Assembly: GCA_045652465.1 (NCBI GenBank)
Contig: JAZRUI010000014.1
Location: forward strand, 1-43,038
Direction: 5' to 3'
Source: SIG589 sp045652465
Lineage (GTDB): Bacteria > Bacillota > Clostridia > Oscillospirales > Acutalibacteraceae
DNA length: 43,038 bases
Shown here: in pieces, positions 1 through 7,658 of the stretch
How positions within the stretch are numbered: the stretch's first letter is position 1
Layout: each line of letters opens with the position of its first letter
The notes under the pieces: generated by a model
The model's input: only the letters and a program-made list of their open reading frames with translations
Database searches by the model: none
What the model was told of the DNA's origin: nothing
Translations under genes and position numbers: made by a program

Positions 1-119
1 ATACTAGCGTATCATTTTTGTCCTTGTTTACTCCAAAATCTCTTTGGAATTGTCGGGTCCTTTAATTTCTTATCGTTGTTTAATTTTCAAGGTTCAACCG
101 CGCTCCTTTTTTCGGGCGC
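1..119 (-). other. Probable rRNA operon leader, running off the left edge
   Basis: Read on the minus strand, this stretch follows a near-consensus promoter (126-154) and contains TGAACCTTGAAAATTA (81-96), continued by AACAAC. That string closely resembles the boxA-containing leader of Firmicutes rRNA operons, where the Bacillus equivalent reads TTTGAAAACTAAACAA just upstream of the 16S gene. A small hairpin, TCCAAA/TTTGGA, sits at 32-48. No mature rRNA sequence lies inside the window, so the 16S gene would start beyond position 1. The promoter and boxA-like string are seen; the rRNA assignment is inferred from resemblance. Confidence 0.6.
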
Positions 120-125
120 CCGATT

Positions 126-154
126 ATAATACCACAACCCCTCACCATTGTCAA
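126..154 (-). promoter_or_regulatory. Strong sigma-A promoter, leftward
   Basis: On the minus strand TTGACA (149-154) is followed after 17 bp by TATTAT (126-131), preceded by TGTGG, an extended -10. Transcription should start near 119 and run off the left edge through the boxA-like leader. Strength and context fit a stable-RNA promoter. Confidence 0.7.
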
Positions 155-397
155 CACTTTTTTAACAATTTTTTTAAAAAATTTTTTGCGCCCAAAAACC
201 GCTGTTTAGGCTTTATACAACCTGTATGACATAACCGATATCGGGGCAAACTATCTTGTGTTTTTTTGCTAAAAACTATCAAAAGTTTTGCGATTTGCGC
301 CTATATATATAATATGTATAGGAGCGGCGATTTTTTGGACAAAATACAAAAGGTCAGGGAAGGTCAAAAATTTTTTCAAAAATATGCGCCAAATCTA
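155..397. other. AT-rich intergenic region between divergent promoters
   Basis: This is a non-coding region between the leftward leader promoter and the heat-shock promoter. It holds poly-A/T runs, an isolated TATAAT at 308-313 without a convincing -35, and the CtsR-like repeat at 352-368. I see no credible gene. A 61-codon frame at 44-229 has no ribosome binding site and crosses the leader and promoter. Confidence 0.6.
352..368 (+). promoter_or_regulatory. CtsR-like operator (tandem heptamers)
   Basis: Two direct heptamers, GGTCAGG (352-358) and GGTCAAA (362-368), are separated by three bases, giving a 10-bp period. This matches the known CtsR operator form RGTCAAA-N3-RGTCAAA at most positions; the first heptamer ends in GG instead of AA. 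It lies about 30 bp upstream of the hrcA -35 box. Double control of dnaK operons by HrcA and CtsR is known in staphylococci. No ctsR gene is in the window. Confidence 0.45.
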
Positions 398-426
398 TTG
401 ACAAAGTCTTCCTGCGGTGTTAAAGT
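398..426 (+). promoter_or_regulatory. Heat-shock operon promoter
   Basis: TTGACA (398-403), a 17-bp spacer and TAAAGT (421-426) form a sigma-A type promoter. The predicted start, about 433, falls at the left edge of the CIRCE repeat, the usual geometry for HrcA repression. Confidence 0.65.
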
Positions 427-435
427 ATATTAGGG

Positions 436-462
436 TTAGCACTCGAAGCGTTTGAGTGCTAA
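436..462 (+). promoter_or_regulatory. CIRCE operator (HrcA binding site)
   Basis: TTAGCACTC (436-444), nine spacer bases and GAGTGCTAA (454-462) are a perfect match to the conserved CIRCE inverted repeat. HrcA, encoded immediately downstream, binds this element, so the operon should be autoregulated and induced when HrcA loses GroEL-assisted folding during stress. The element also forms a 9-bp stem in the mRNA leader. Confidence 0.97.
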
Positions 463-491
463 TAAAGTATTTAACACCGGGGGGCGAGGAT

Positions 492-1520
492 ATGGAACTT
501 AATGAACGCAAGCGCGCAATTCTCTCCGCCATTATCCGCGCCTATGCGGAAAACGGAGAGCCAATTGGCTCGAAGGCGCTTTGCGACCTTCTTGATTTTT
601 CGGTTTCCTCCGCAACGCTTCGAAACGAGATGAGCGACCTTTGCGAGCTGGGATATCTTGAGCAGCCCCACACATCGGCGGGTCGCGTTCCCACCGTTTT
701 GGGCTACAAGCTTTACATCAGCGACCTTATGAGCCGCGATTCGCTCTCGGGCGAGATGAAGCTGGTTATTGATGCGCTGCTCGACGGAATTGCAGGCGAG
801 GTTGGCGACATTACCGCAAGGGCGGGACAAATACTATCCGAGCTTACGGGGCTGCCTGTTATAACCACCTCGGTTATGAACGAGCAGGACACCGTTAAAA
901 AGGTTGAACTCGTTCCGATGGGGCGCCGCTCGGCATTAGCCGTTCTCATAACCTCGAACGGCATCCTCAAAAACCGAATTTGCCGAGTGACAACCGAGAT
1001 GAGTCCTCAGTTCTTCCAAAAGTTCTATGGATTTTGCGGCGATTATATAATAGGTAAGCCGCTCAAGGAGCTCTCCCCTACTTATTTGCAGCAAATCATC
1101 GCTTCGGCAGGCGACCTTTCGATTATGTCGCTCGCGGGCGATATATTTGATATGTTGAGCGAAATCAAGCGTTCGGTTTTCGCCATCCGCGGCGAATCCA
1201 ACCTCTTCCGTTGCTACAGTCGCGACGGCGAGGTTCAGCGCGCGATGGAGCTGCTCTCCCAAAAGGATGTTATGCTCTCGCTCTTATCGCAGGTTACTTC
1301 CCCCGTTGGCGTTTTGTTCGGCGACGACACCAAAATCAGCGAGCTTCAGCCCGCTACCATCGTTATCGCCAACTACAGCCACAACGGTCACGAGCTTGGA
1401 AAAATAGGCGTTATCGGACCGACCCGAATGTCGTATGACAGGGTTATTCCTAGCCTTGAATATTTCGCGTCCAAGATGAGCAAGGTAATCTCCAGGACGC
1501 TAACCGATTTGGAGGATTAA
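492..1520 (+). CDS. hrcA: Heat-inducible transcription repressor HrcA
   Basis: This is the repressor of class I heat-shock genes; it binds CIRCE as a dimer. The 342-residue product has the N-terminal winged helix (residues 1 to about 75), including the conserved stretch SSATLRNEMSDL and the HTSAGRVPT segment, followed by the GAF-like HrcA domain. The ATG at 492 is chosen because the purine-rich GGGGCGAGGA lies just upstream; an upstream in-frame TTG at 456 falls inside CIRCE and is not credible. It is the first gene of hrcA-grpE-dnaK-dnaJ, with grpE starting two bases after the stop. Length and order match the family norm. Confidence 0.97.
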   Translation: MELNERKRAILSAIIRAYAENGEPIGSKALCDLLDFSVSSATLRNEMSDLCELGYLEQPHTSAGRVPTVLGYKLYISDLMSRDSLSGEMKLVIDALLDGIAGEVGDITARAGQILSELTGLPVITTSVMNEQDTVKKVELVPMGRRSALAVLITSNGILKNRICRVTTEMSPQFFQKFYGFCGDYIIGKPLKELSPTYLQQIIASAGDLSIMSLAGDIFDMLSEIKRSVFAIRGESNLFRCYSRDGEVQRAMELLSQKDVMLSLLSQVTSPVGVLFGDDTKISELQPATIVIANYSHNGHELGKIGVIGPTRMSYDRVIPSLEYFASKMSKVISRTLTDLED

Positions 1521-1522
1521 AA

Positions 1523-2017
1523 ATGGCAGAAAAAAAGAAAAAGAGCGCAGCATCGGAAGAGACAAAAACCGTTCCGCTTGCCGAGTTCGAAGAAACAAAA
1601 GCTGAACTCGAAAAGCAAAAAGAACTCCTGCTTCGCACCGCTGCTGAATTCGATAACTTCAAAAAGCGCACCGAGCGCGAGCGTTCATCGATTGCCGAAT
1701 ACGCTAAAGCCTCGGTTATCAAGCAGCTGCTTCCCGTTTTCGACAATGTTGACCGCGCGGAGGCCGCCGATAAGGAAAGCGCCGAATATGCTAAAGGAAT
1801 CGAACTCATTGTTAAGCAGTTAAACGATGTTGTTTCCTCGCTCGGAATTACCGAAACGGGCGCAGTCGGCGATGTTTTCGACCCCAACCTTCACGAGGCA
1901 GTTATGCACATTGAGGATGAAAACGCACAAGAAAACACCATCACACAGGTTTTCCAAAAGGGCTACCGCCTTGGCGATACGGTTATTCGCCCCGCCATGG
2001 TTCAGGTTGCTAACTAA
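1523..2017 (+). CDS. grpE: Nucleotide exchange factor GrpE
   Basis: GrpE releases ADP from DnaK and resets the chaperone cycle in the cytoplasm. The 164-residue protein has a charged Lys/Glu-rich N-terminus, a long helical coiled-coil region (about 20-90) with the hallmark AAEFDNFKKRTERE, and the C-terminal beta domain with FDPNLHEAV and GYRLGDTVIRPAMV. It starts two bases after the hrcA stop, and its ribosome binding site GGAGGA lies within the end of hrcA, so translation is probably coupled. It is slightly short for the family because the N-terminal tail is reduced. Confidence 0.97.
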   Translation: MAEKKKKSAASEETKTVPLAEFEETKAELEKQKELLLRTAAEFDNFKKRTERERSSIAEYAKASVIKQLLPVFDNVDRAEAADKESAEYAKGIELIVKQLNDVVSSLGITETGAVGDVFDPNLHEAVMHIEDENAQENTITQVFQKGYRLGDTVIRPAMVQVAN

Positions 2018-2052
2018 TAAATAAACATATACTTTAAACGGAGGTATTTATC

Positions 2053-3888
2053 ATGGGAAAAATTATAGGAATCGACTTAGGAACAACTAACTCCTGCGTT
2101 GCCGTTATGGAAGGCGGCGAGGCTGTTGTTATTGCCAACGCTGAGGGCGCAAGAACTACCCCTTCGGTTGTTGCTTTTTCTAAGACAGGCGAGCGCATGG
2201 TTGGTCAGATTGCAAAGCGCCAGGCCATTGCTAACCCCGACCGCACCATAAGCTCCATCAAGCGCGATATGGGCACCGCTAACACCGTTGAGGTTGACGG
2301 CAAGGACTACACTCCTCAGGAGATTTCGGCTATCATTCTTCAAAAGCTTAAGACCGATGCCGAGGCTTATCTCGGTCAGCCTGTTACCGAGGCTGTTATC
2401 ACCGTTCCTGCCTACTTCACCGACGCTCAGCGTCAGGCAACCAAGGACGCAGGCAAAATCGCTGGTCTTGAGGTTAAGAGAATCATAAACGAGCCGACCG
2501 CTGCAGCACTCGCCTACAGCATCGACAAGGAAGACGACCAAAAGGTTATGGTTTATGACCTTGGCGGCGGCACCTTCGATGTTTCGATTATCGAAATGGG
2601 CGACGGCGTTCAGGAAGTTCTCGCAACCGCAGGTAACAACCGCTTGGGCGGCGACGACTTCGATGCTCGCGTTATGAAATACATCACCGATGCATTCAAG
2701 GCTGAAAGCGGAATCGACCTCACAAACGATAAGATGGCTATGCAGCGCATCAAGGAGGCTGCCGAAAAGGCAAAAATCGACCTCTCGGGCATGACCCAGA
2801 CCGATATTAACCTCCCCTTCATTACCGCTGATGCAACCGGCCCCAAGCATCTTGAGACCACCCTTACCCGCGCAAAGTTCAACGAACTTACCGCTGACCT
2901 CGTTGAGGCAACAATGGTTCCCGTTCGCCAGGCTCTTGCCGATTCAGGTCTTGATAAAAACGAAATCAACAAGGTTCTTATGGTTGGCGGTTCCAGCCGT
3001 ATTCCCGCCGTTCAAGAGGCTGTTAAGGCATTTATCGGTCGCGAGCCCTTCAAGGGAATCAACCCCGATGAGTGCGTAGCTCTCGGCGCTGCAATTCAGG
3101 GCGGCGTTCTCGGCGGCGATGTTAAGGGTCTTCTCCTTCTCGATGTTGCTCCTCTCTCTCTCGGTATTGAAACCATGGGCGGCGTTAGCACCAAGGTTAT
3201 CGAGCGCAACACCACCATCCCGACCAAGAGGAGCCAAATCTTCTCGACCGCTGCTGATGGTCAGACCTCGGTTGATGTTCATGTTCTTCAGGGCGAGCGC
3301 GAGTTCGCAAAGGACAATAAGTCTTTAGGCGTTTTCCGCCTCGATGGAATCGCTCCTGCTCCCCGCGGCATCCCCCAGATTGAGGTTACCTTCGACATCG
3401 ATGCCAACGGCATTGTTCATGTTTCGGCAAAGGACCTCGGCACCGGCAAGGAACAGTCCATCACCATCACCTCTTCGACCAATATGTCTAAAGATGATAT
3501 CGATAAGGCTGTTAAGGAAGCCGAGCAGTATGCTGCTGAAGACAAGAAGCGCCGCGAGGAAACCGATATTCGCAACGGTGCTGACCAAATGATTTACCAG
3601 ACCGAAAAGGCGGTTGGCGAATTAGGCGACAAGATTAGCGAGGATGAAAAGAAGGATATCACCGAAGCTTGCGATGCCTTAAAGGAAGCCGTTAAGGGCG
3701 ACAACATTGAGGACATCAAGGCAAAGCAGGAGACACTCCAGCAAAAGTTCTACGCTATTAGCGAAAAGATTTATAAGGCTGCCGCTGAGGCTCAGCAGGC
3801 TGCAGGCGCACAGGACGCTTCGGCAGGCGCAGCCGGCGACAATGTTTATGATGCCGACTTCACCGATGTTGACGGCGACCAAAACTAA
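2053..3888 (+). CDS. dnaK: Molecular chaperone DnaK (Hsp70)
   Basis: DnaK is the ATP-dependent Hsp70 chaperone that binds unfolded peptides with DnaJ and GrpE. The 611-residue protein begins with IIGIDLGTTNS, the phosphate-1 motif. It carries the DLGGGTFDVS phosphate-2 motif near residue 170, the adenosine motif VGGSSRIPAVQ, the linker GLLLLDVAPLSLGIET, and a C-terminal substrate-binding beta domain and helical lid. The tail is Ala/Gly-rich and ends in acidic residues. A clear ribosome binding site, ACGGAGG, precedes the ATG. The length matches Gram-positive DnaK, which lacks the extra ATPase-domain segment found in proteobacteria. Confidence 0.98.
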   Translation: MGKIIGIDLGTTNSCVAVMEGGEAVVIANAEGARTTPSVVAFSKTGERMVGQIAKRQAIANPDRTISSIKRDMGTANTVEVDGKDYTPQEISAIILQKLKTDAEAYLGQPVTEAVITVPAYFTDAQRQATKDAGKIAGLEVKRIINEPTAAALAYSIDKEDDQKVMVYDLGGGTFDVSIIEMGDGVQEVLATAGNNRLGGDDFDARVMKYITDAFKAESGIDLTNDKMAMQRIKEAAEKAKIDLSGMTQTDINLPFITADATGPKHLETTLTRAKFNELTADLVEATMVPVRQALADSGLDKNEINKVLMVGGSSRIPAVQEAVKAFIGREPFKGINPDECVALGAAIQGGVLGGDVKGLLLLDVAPLSLGIETMGGVSTKVIERNTTIPTKRSQIFSTAADGQTSVDVHVLQGEREFAKDNKSLGVFRLDGIAPAPRGIPQIEVTFDIDANGIVHVSAKDLGTGKEQSITITSSTNMSKDDIDKAVKEAEQYAAEDKKRREETDIRNGADQMIYQTEKAVGELGDKISEDEKKDITEACDALKEAVKGDNIEDIKAKQETLQQKFYAISEKIYKAAAEAQQAAGAQDASAGAAGDNVYDADFTDVDGDQN

Positions 3889-3899
3889 TTTATAAACTC

Positions 3900-3930
3900 T
3901 ATGGCGGGGCGCTAAAGACACCCCGCCATA
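3900..3930 (+). other. dnaK-dnaJ intergenic hairpin without U-tract
   Basis: TATGGCGGGG (3900-3909) pairs perfectly with CCCCGCCATA (3921-3930) across an 11-base loop. No T-run follows, so it is unlikely to stop transcription fully. It could protect the upstream dnaK message from 3' exonucleases or mark a processing site that lowers dnaJ relative to dnaK; this function is inferred. The dnaJ ribosome binding site (TAGGAGAG) starts just after the stem. Confidence 0.6.
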
Positions 3931-3947
3931 CATAGGAGAGTTACATT

Positions 3948-5099
3948 TTGGCTGATAAAAGAGATTATTATGAGGTGCTGGGCGTTGACCGCGGCGCAAA
4001 CGATGACGAGCTCAAAAAAGCATATCGCAAGCTTGCAAAGAAATATCATCCCGACCTTAACCCCGGCGATGCTGCTGCCGAAAAGAATTTCAAAGAGGTT
4101 AACGAAGCCTATGAAATGCTTTCGGATAAGGAAAAGCGCGCACGTTACGACCAATTTGGTCACGCAGGAGTTGACCCCAACTTCGGCGCAGGCGGCGGCA
4201 ACCCCTATGGCGGCGGATTCGGCGGCTTTGGCGGATTTGATGACCTTGGCAGCATCTTCAGCGAATTCTTTGGCGGCGGCGCTTCCAGAAGGCGCGCCGA
4301 CCCCAACGCTCCAAGACGCGGAGGCGACAGCTCGGCGCAGGTTATCCTCTCCTTTGAGGAGGCCGCAAAGGGCTGCAAGAAGAAGATTAAGGTTACCCGC
4401 AACGCAACCTGCGACAACTGCAACGGCAGCGGAGCAGCCGAGGGCAGCACGGTTAAGACCTGCCCCAACTGCCACGGAAGCGGTCATGTTAATGTTGTTC
4501 AGCGCACCGCCTTTGGCACCATTCAAAACCAAACCGTTTGCGGTCAATGCCGCGGAGCGGGCAAAATTATTGATAAACCCTGCCAAAAATGCGCTGGCAA
4601 AGGCAGGATAAGAATAACCGAGCAACGCGAGATTGAGATTCCCGCAGGAATCGATGACGGACACACCCTTCGCGTTCGCGGTCAGGGCGACAGCGGCGTT
4701 AACGGAGGTCCCGCAGGCGATCTTCACATCACCGTTTCGGTTCGCCCCCACCCCATCTTTATCCGCGAGGGCTTTGATGTTTTCTGCACCGTTCCGCTAA
4801 CCTTCACGCAGGCGGCGCTGGGCGCGGAAATCATTGTTCCGACCATTGATGGCAAGGTTAAGCTCACCATTCCCGAAGGCACCCAGCCGGGCAGCGAATT
4901 TAAAATGCGCGGCAAGGGCATCCAGCGCCTTAACTATTCGGGTCGCGGCGACCAATATGTTACCGTTACGGTTGAGATCCCCAAAAATCTTTCAAAGAAA
5001 CAAAAAGAGCTGCTCGAAGACTTCGAAAAAGAGAGCGATGATAAAAACTACGCTCGCAAAAAAAGCTTCGCCGAAAAGCTCAAGGATTTTTTTGATTAA
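3948..5099 (+). CDS. dnaJ: Co-chaperone DnaJ (Hsp40)
   Basis: DnaJ stimulates the DnaK ATPase and delivers substrates. The 383-residue product has an N-terminal J-domain with HPD at 34-36, a Gly/Phe-rich linker (about 78-112), four CxxCxGxG zinc-binding repeats (155-162, 172-179, 198-205, 212-219) and the C-terminal substrate-binding and dimerization domains. The start is a TTG, supported by TAGGAGAG about eight bases upstream and by MADKRDYYEVLGV, the normal N-terminus. It is the last gene of the heat-shock operon and is followed directly by a terminator. Confidence 0.97.
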   Translation: MADKRDYYEVLGVDRGANDDELKKAYRKLAKKYHPDLNPGDAAAEKNFKEVNEAYEMLSDKEKRARYDQFGHAGVDPNFGAGGGNPYGGGFGGFGGFDDLGSIFSEFFGGGASRRRADPNAPRRGGDSSAQVILSFEEAAKGCKKKIKVTRNATCDNCNGSGAAEGSTVKTCPNCHGSGHVNVVQRTAFGTIQNQTVCGQCRGAGKIIDKPCQKCAGKGRIRITEQREIEIPAGIDDGHTLRVRGQGDSGVNGGPAGDLHITVSVRPHPIFIREGFDVFCTVPLTFTQAALGAEIIVPTIDGKVKLTIPEGTQPGSEFKMRGKGIQRLNYSGRGDQYVTVTVEIPKNLSKKQKELLEDFEKESDDKNYARKKSFAEKLKDFFD

Positions 5100-5127
5100 A
5101 AAAACTCTCCCCTTTGGGAGAGTTTTT
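5099..5127 (+). terminator. Intrinsic terminator after dnaJ
   Basis: AAAACTCTCCC (5101-5111) pairs with GGGAGAGTTTT (5116-5126) around a four-base CTTT loop, followed by a T-run. It starts right at the dnaJ stop codon. The A-run on the other side allows function on both strands. Confidence 0.9.
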
Positions 5128-5130
5128 TAT

Positions 5131-5260
5131 TTGCACCGAACGAACATATAGTATAACAAATCAAAGCGAGAAAGGCTTTAGTTTTTCCGCTCGCGCCGCG
5201 AAGGCGTTTCCTTTCTCTCCGCTTGAAGAAAGTTAGTCGCCAAAGCGTTAAGGGTAAAAT
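5131..5260. other. Intergenic spacer with nested palindromes
   Basis: This lies between the 3' ends of two converging operons, each with its own terminator. No gene is supported. It contains an outer inverted repeat (AGCGAGAAAGG at 5165-5175 against CCTTTCTCTCCGCT at 5210-5223, with one bulge) enclosing a compact palindrome, TCGCG-C-CGCGA (5191-5201). It could be a dispersed palindromic repeat unit or a structured RNA; no second copy is visible in this window. Confidence 0.4.
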
Positions 5261-5290
5261 AAAAGCCCTCCCGTTTTGGGAGAGCTTTTT
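5261..5290 (-). terminator. Intrinsic terminator after gpmI
   Basis: Read on the minus strand, AAAAGCTCTCCC pairs with GGGAGGGCTTTT around a short loop of A and C, with one G-T wobble, then TATTTTA. It lies two bases beyond the gpmI stop and would end the pgk-tpiA-gpmI transcript. Confidence 0.8.
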
Positions 5291-5292
5291 AT

Positions 5293-6807
5293 TTATTTTA
5301 TAAGGCTTTCGCCATCCATCTCTTCGGGTTTGGGAAGTCCCAACACCTTGAGCATGGAGGGTGCGAGGTCGGCAAGGCGGCCGCCTTCGCGAAGAGCACA
5401 ATCATGTCCTACAACGCAGAAAGGAACGGGATTGGTGGTATGGGGAGTGAAGGGGTTGCCATCCTCGCCTACCATACAATCGGCGTTACCATGGTCAGCA
5501 GTTATAAAGAGAACGCCGCCCATCTTAAGGGTTGCATCGGCAACGCGGCCAACGCACTCATCAACAGCCTCAACAGCGCGAACTGCAGCATCGAAAACGC
5601 CTGTGTGACCAACCATATCGCAGTTGGCGAAGTTAAGGATAACGGCATCATACTTGCCCGAAAGGATTTGCTCGCAAACGGCATCGCAAACGGGATATGC
5701 GCTCATCTCGGGCTGCAAATCAAAGGTCGGAACATCGGGAGACTGGATAAGAATTCTATCCTCGCCCTCGAAGGTCTTCTCCTCGCCGCCGTTGAAGAAG
5801 AAGGTTACATGAGCATACTTCTGGGTTTCGGCAATGCGAAGCTGGGTCATACCCTTGCTTGCAAGATACTCGCCCAAGGTCATCTTAAGCTCCTCGGGAG
5901 GATATGCAACGCTAACATTCGGCATGGTTTCATCATACTGGGTCATGCAAACGAAATTAAGCGGCATAAAACCACGCTTACGGGCAAAGCCATCGAATGC
6001 GGGGTCAACAAAGGTGCGGGTGATTTGGCGGGCACGGTCGGGGCGGAAGTTGAAGAATACGAAGCTATCGCCCTCGTTTACCATACCGTTTTTATTGATA
6101 ACGGTCGGAACGATGAATTCATCGGTAACACCGCCATCATAGGATTCCTGCATTGCGGCAACTGCATCCTCGCGCTCGAGGCCCTCGCCATAAACCATAG
6201 CGGCATAAGCCTTTTCAACGCGGTCCCAAGCAAAGTCACGGTCCATCGCATAATAACGACCCATAACGGTTGCGATTTCGCCAACGCCAAGCTCCTTGCA
6301 TTTTGCTTCAAGGTCGGCAATAAATCCCTTACCGCTGGTTACCGAAACATCGCGGCCATCCATAAGACAATGGATATAAACCTTCTTAAGGCCCTCACGC
6401 TTTGCCATTTCAAGAAGACCATAGAGATGCTCATTATGACTATGAACACCGCCATCGGATAAAAGACCCATAAGATGGAGAGCCTTATCGTTATCGCGGC
6501 AGGCAGCCATAGCATCCTTTAAAGCCTTGATATCGAAGAATTTGCCCTCTTTGATATCCTTGGAAATCTTAACGAGCATTTGATAAACAACGCGACCTGC
6601 GCCGATATTGGTGTGGCCTACCTCGCTGTTACCCATTTGACCATCGGGAAGACCAACATCAAGTCCTGATGCGCCGATGGTTGTGCAGGGGCATTCGGCG
6701 AAGAATTTATCGAGGTTGGGGGTTTTCGCAGTGTAAATCGCGTTGCCCTCGTTTACCTCGCGGATGCCGAAACCATCCATTATACATAAAACTACGGGTT
6801 TTTTCAT
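5293..6807 (-). CDS. gpmI: Phosphoglycerate mutase, 2,3-BPG-independent
   Basis: This enzyme interconverts 3- and 2-phosphoglycerate in glycolysis using two Mn2+ ions and a phosphoserine intermediate. The 504-residue protein has the alkaline-phosphatase-superfamily N-terminus VVLCIMDGFG with metal ligand Asp11, the nucleophile Ser61 in GQMGNSEVGHTN, and C-terminal metal ligands in ITADHGNAD and TPHTTNPVPF. The length matches the usual 510 or so. It is the last gene of pgk-tpiA-gpmI, separated from tpiA by a 60-base gap holding a strong hairpin. The start has GTGAGG upstream. GapA and enolase are not in the window. Confidence 0.97.
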   Translation of the reverse strand: MKKPVVLCIMDGFGIREVNEGNAIYTAKTPNLDKFFAECPCTTIGASGLDVGLPDGQMGNSEVGHTNIGAGRVVYQMLVKISKDIKEGKFFDIKALKDAMAACRDNDKALHLMGLLSDGGVHSHNEHLYGLLEMAKREGLKKVYIHCLMDGRDVSVTSGKGFIADLEAKCKELGVGEIATVMGRYYAMDRDFAWDRVEKAYAAMVYGEGLEREDAVAAMQESYDGGVTDEFIVPTVINKNGMVNEGDSFVFFNFRPDRARQITRTFVDPAFDGFARKRGFMPLNFVCMTQYDETMPNVSVAYPPEELKMTLGEYLASKGMTQLRIAETQKYAHVTFFFNGGEEKTFEGEDRILIQSPDVPTFDLQPEMSAYPVCDAVCEQILSGKYDAVILNFANCDMVGHTGVFDAAVRAVEAVDECVGRVADATLKMGGVLFITADHGNADCMVGEDGNPFTPHTTNPVPFCVVGHDCALREGGRLADLAPSMLKVLGLPKPEEMDGESLIK

Positions 6808-6825
6808 TTTTTACCTCACTAAATT

Positions 6826-6856
6826 AAAGCTGCCGAAGAAAACCTTTGGCAGCTTT
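6826..6856 (-). terminator. Long hairpin between tpiA and gpmI
   Basis: AAAGCTGCCGAAG (6826-6838) pairs with CTTTGGCAGCTTT (6844-6856) around AAAAC, a 13-bp stem with one wobble. On the plus strand it is followed by TTTTAA, and on the minus strand by only AATTTA. In the direction of the operon it is therefore a weak terminator or an mRNA-stabilising hairpin that may lower gpmI relative to pgk-tpiA. No promoter is obvious between it and gpmI. Confidence 0.6.
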
Positions 6857-6867
6857 TTTAATTTATC

Positions 6868-7635
6868 TTATTTGGATGCAGCTTTTACGATAACGCTGAA
6901 ATCCTCAGCCTTAAGCGAAGCGCCGCCGATAAGACCGCCGTCAACATTAACCTTTGCAACAAGCTCATCAGCGTTCTTGGCGTTCATAGAGCCGCCATAC
7001 TGAACGGTAACGGTGTTTGCAACATCCTCGCCATAAACCTCAGCGATAGCGGCACGAACGAAGCCGTTGCCCTCATCAGCCTGGTCGGCGGTTGCGGTAA
7101 CACCTGTGCCGATTGCCCAAACGGGCTCATAAGCAACGATGATGTTCTTAAGTTGGTCGGCAGTTACATTGGTAAGAGCCATCTTGGTCTGGAACTTTAA
7201 GAGGGTCTCGGTGTAGCCAAGTTCTCTTTGCTCTAATGTTTCGCCAACGCAAACGATAGCGGTAAGACCTGCGTTTACGGCAGCCAAGGTGCGGAGGTTA
7301 ACGGTTTGGTCGGTCTCGCCGAAATACTGTCTTCTCTCGCTGTGACCAACAACAACATACTCTACGCCCGATGCAACGAGCATCTCAGCGGAGATTTCTC
7401 CGGTGTATGCGCCCGATGCCTTGAAGTGAACATTTTCAGCACCGATTTTAATGTTAGAGCCCTTTGCAGCCTCAACTGCGGCAGCAATATCAACATAAGG
7501 AACGCAAAGAACAACATCGCAATCCGCATCCTTTACGAGGGGCTTCATTTCGTTGATGAGAGCGGTGGTTTCAGCAGGGGTCTTGTTCATTTTCCAGTTA
7601 CCTGCGATAACCGCTTTTCTTAAATTCTTATCCAT
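6868..7635 (-). CDS. tpiA: Triosephosphate isomerase
   Basis: This enzyme interconverts dihydroxyacetone phosphate and glyceraldehyde 3-phosphate. The 255-residue (beta/alpha)8 protein carries the substrate-binding Lys15 in GNWKMNK, catalytic His98 in VVGHSERRQYFGE, catalytic Glu170 in AYEPVWAIGTG (also the start of the flexible loop 6), and the phosphate-binding YGGSM and GGLIGGASL segments. The length is typical. It follows pgk after 23 bases with a GGAGG site. The start ATG gives MDKNLRKAVIAGNWK, with a slightly extended N-terminus. Confidence 0.98.
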   Translation of the reverse strand: MDKNLRKAVIAGNWKMNKTPAETTALINEMKPLVKDADCDVVLCVPYVDIAAAVEAAKGSNIKIGAENVHFKASGAYTGEISAEMLVASGVEYVVVGHSERRQYFGETDQTVNLRTLAAVNAGLTAIVCVGETLEQRELGYTETLLKFQTKMALTNVTADQLKNIIVAYEPVWAIGTGVTATADQADEGNGFVRAAIAEVYGEDVANTVTVQYGGSMNAKNADELVAKVNVDGGLIGGASLKAEDFSVIVKAASK

Positions 7636-7658
7636 TATTTTTTCCTCCGATTTAGAGA

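Noticed and set aside
44..229. 61-residue open frame near the left edge
   Set aside because: It has no ribosome site and crosses the boxA-like leader and the leftward promoter.
300..322. Imperfect AT-rich palindrome (CCTATA...TATAGG) as an operator
   Set aside because: It is only a 6-bp arm in low-complexity AT sequence, with no promoter geometry around it.
3912..4751. 279-residue minus-strand frame over dnaJ
   Set aside because: It is antisense to dnaJ, which is fully supported by its motifs.
5404..6462. 352-residue open frame on the plus strand
   Set aside because: It is antisense to gpmI, whose motifs are complete; the composition is that of a reverse-complement shadow.
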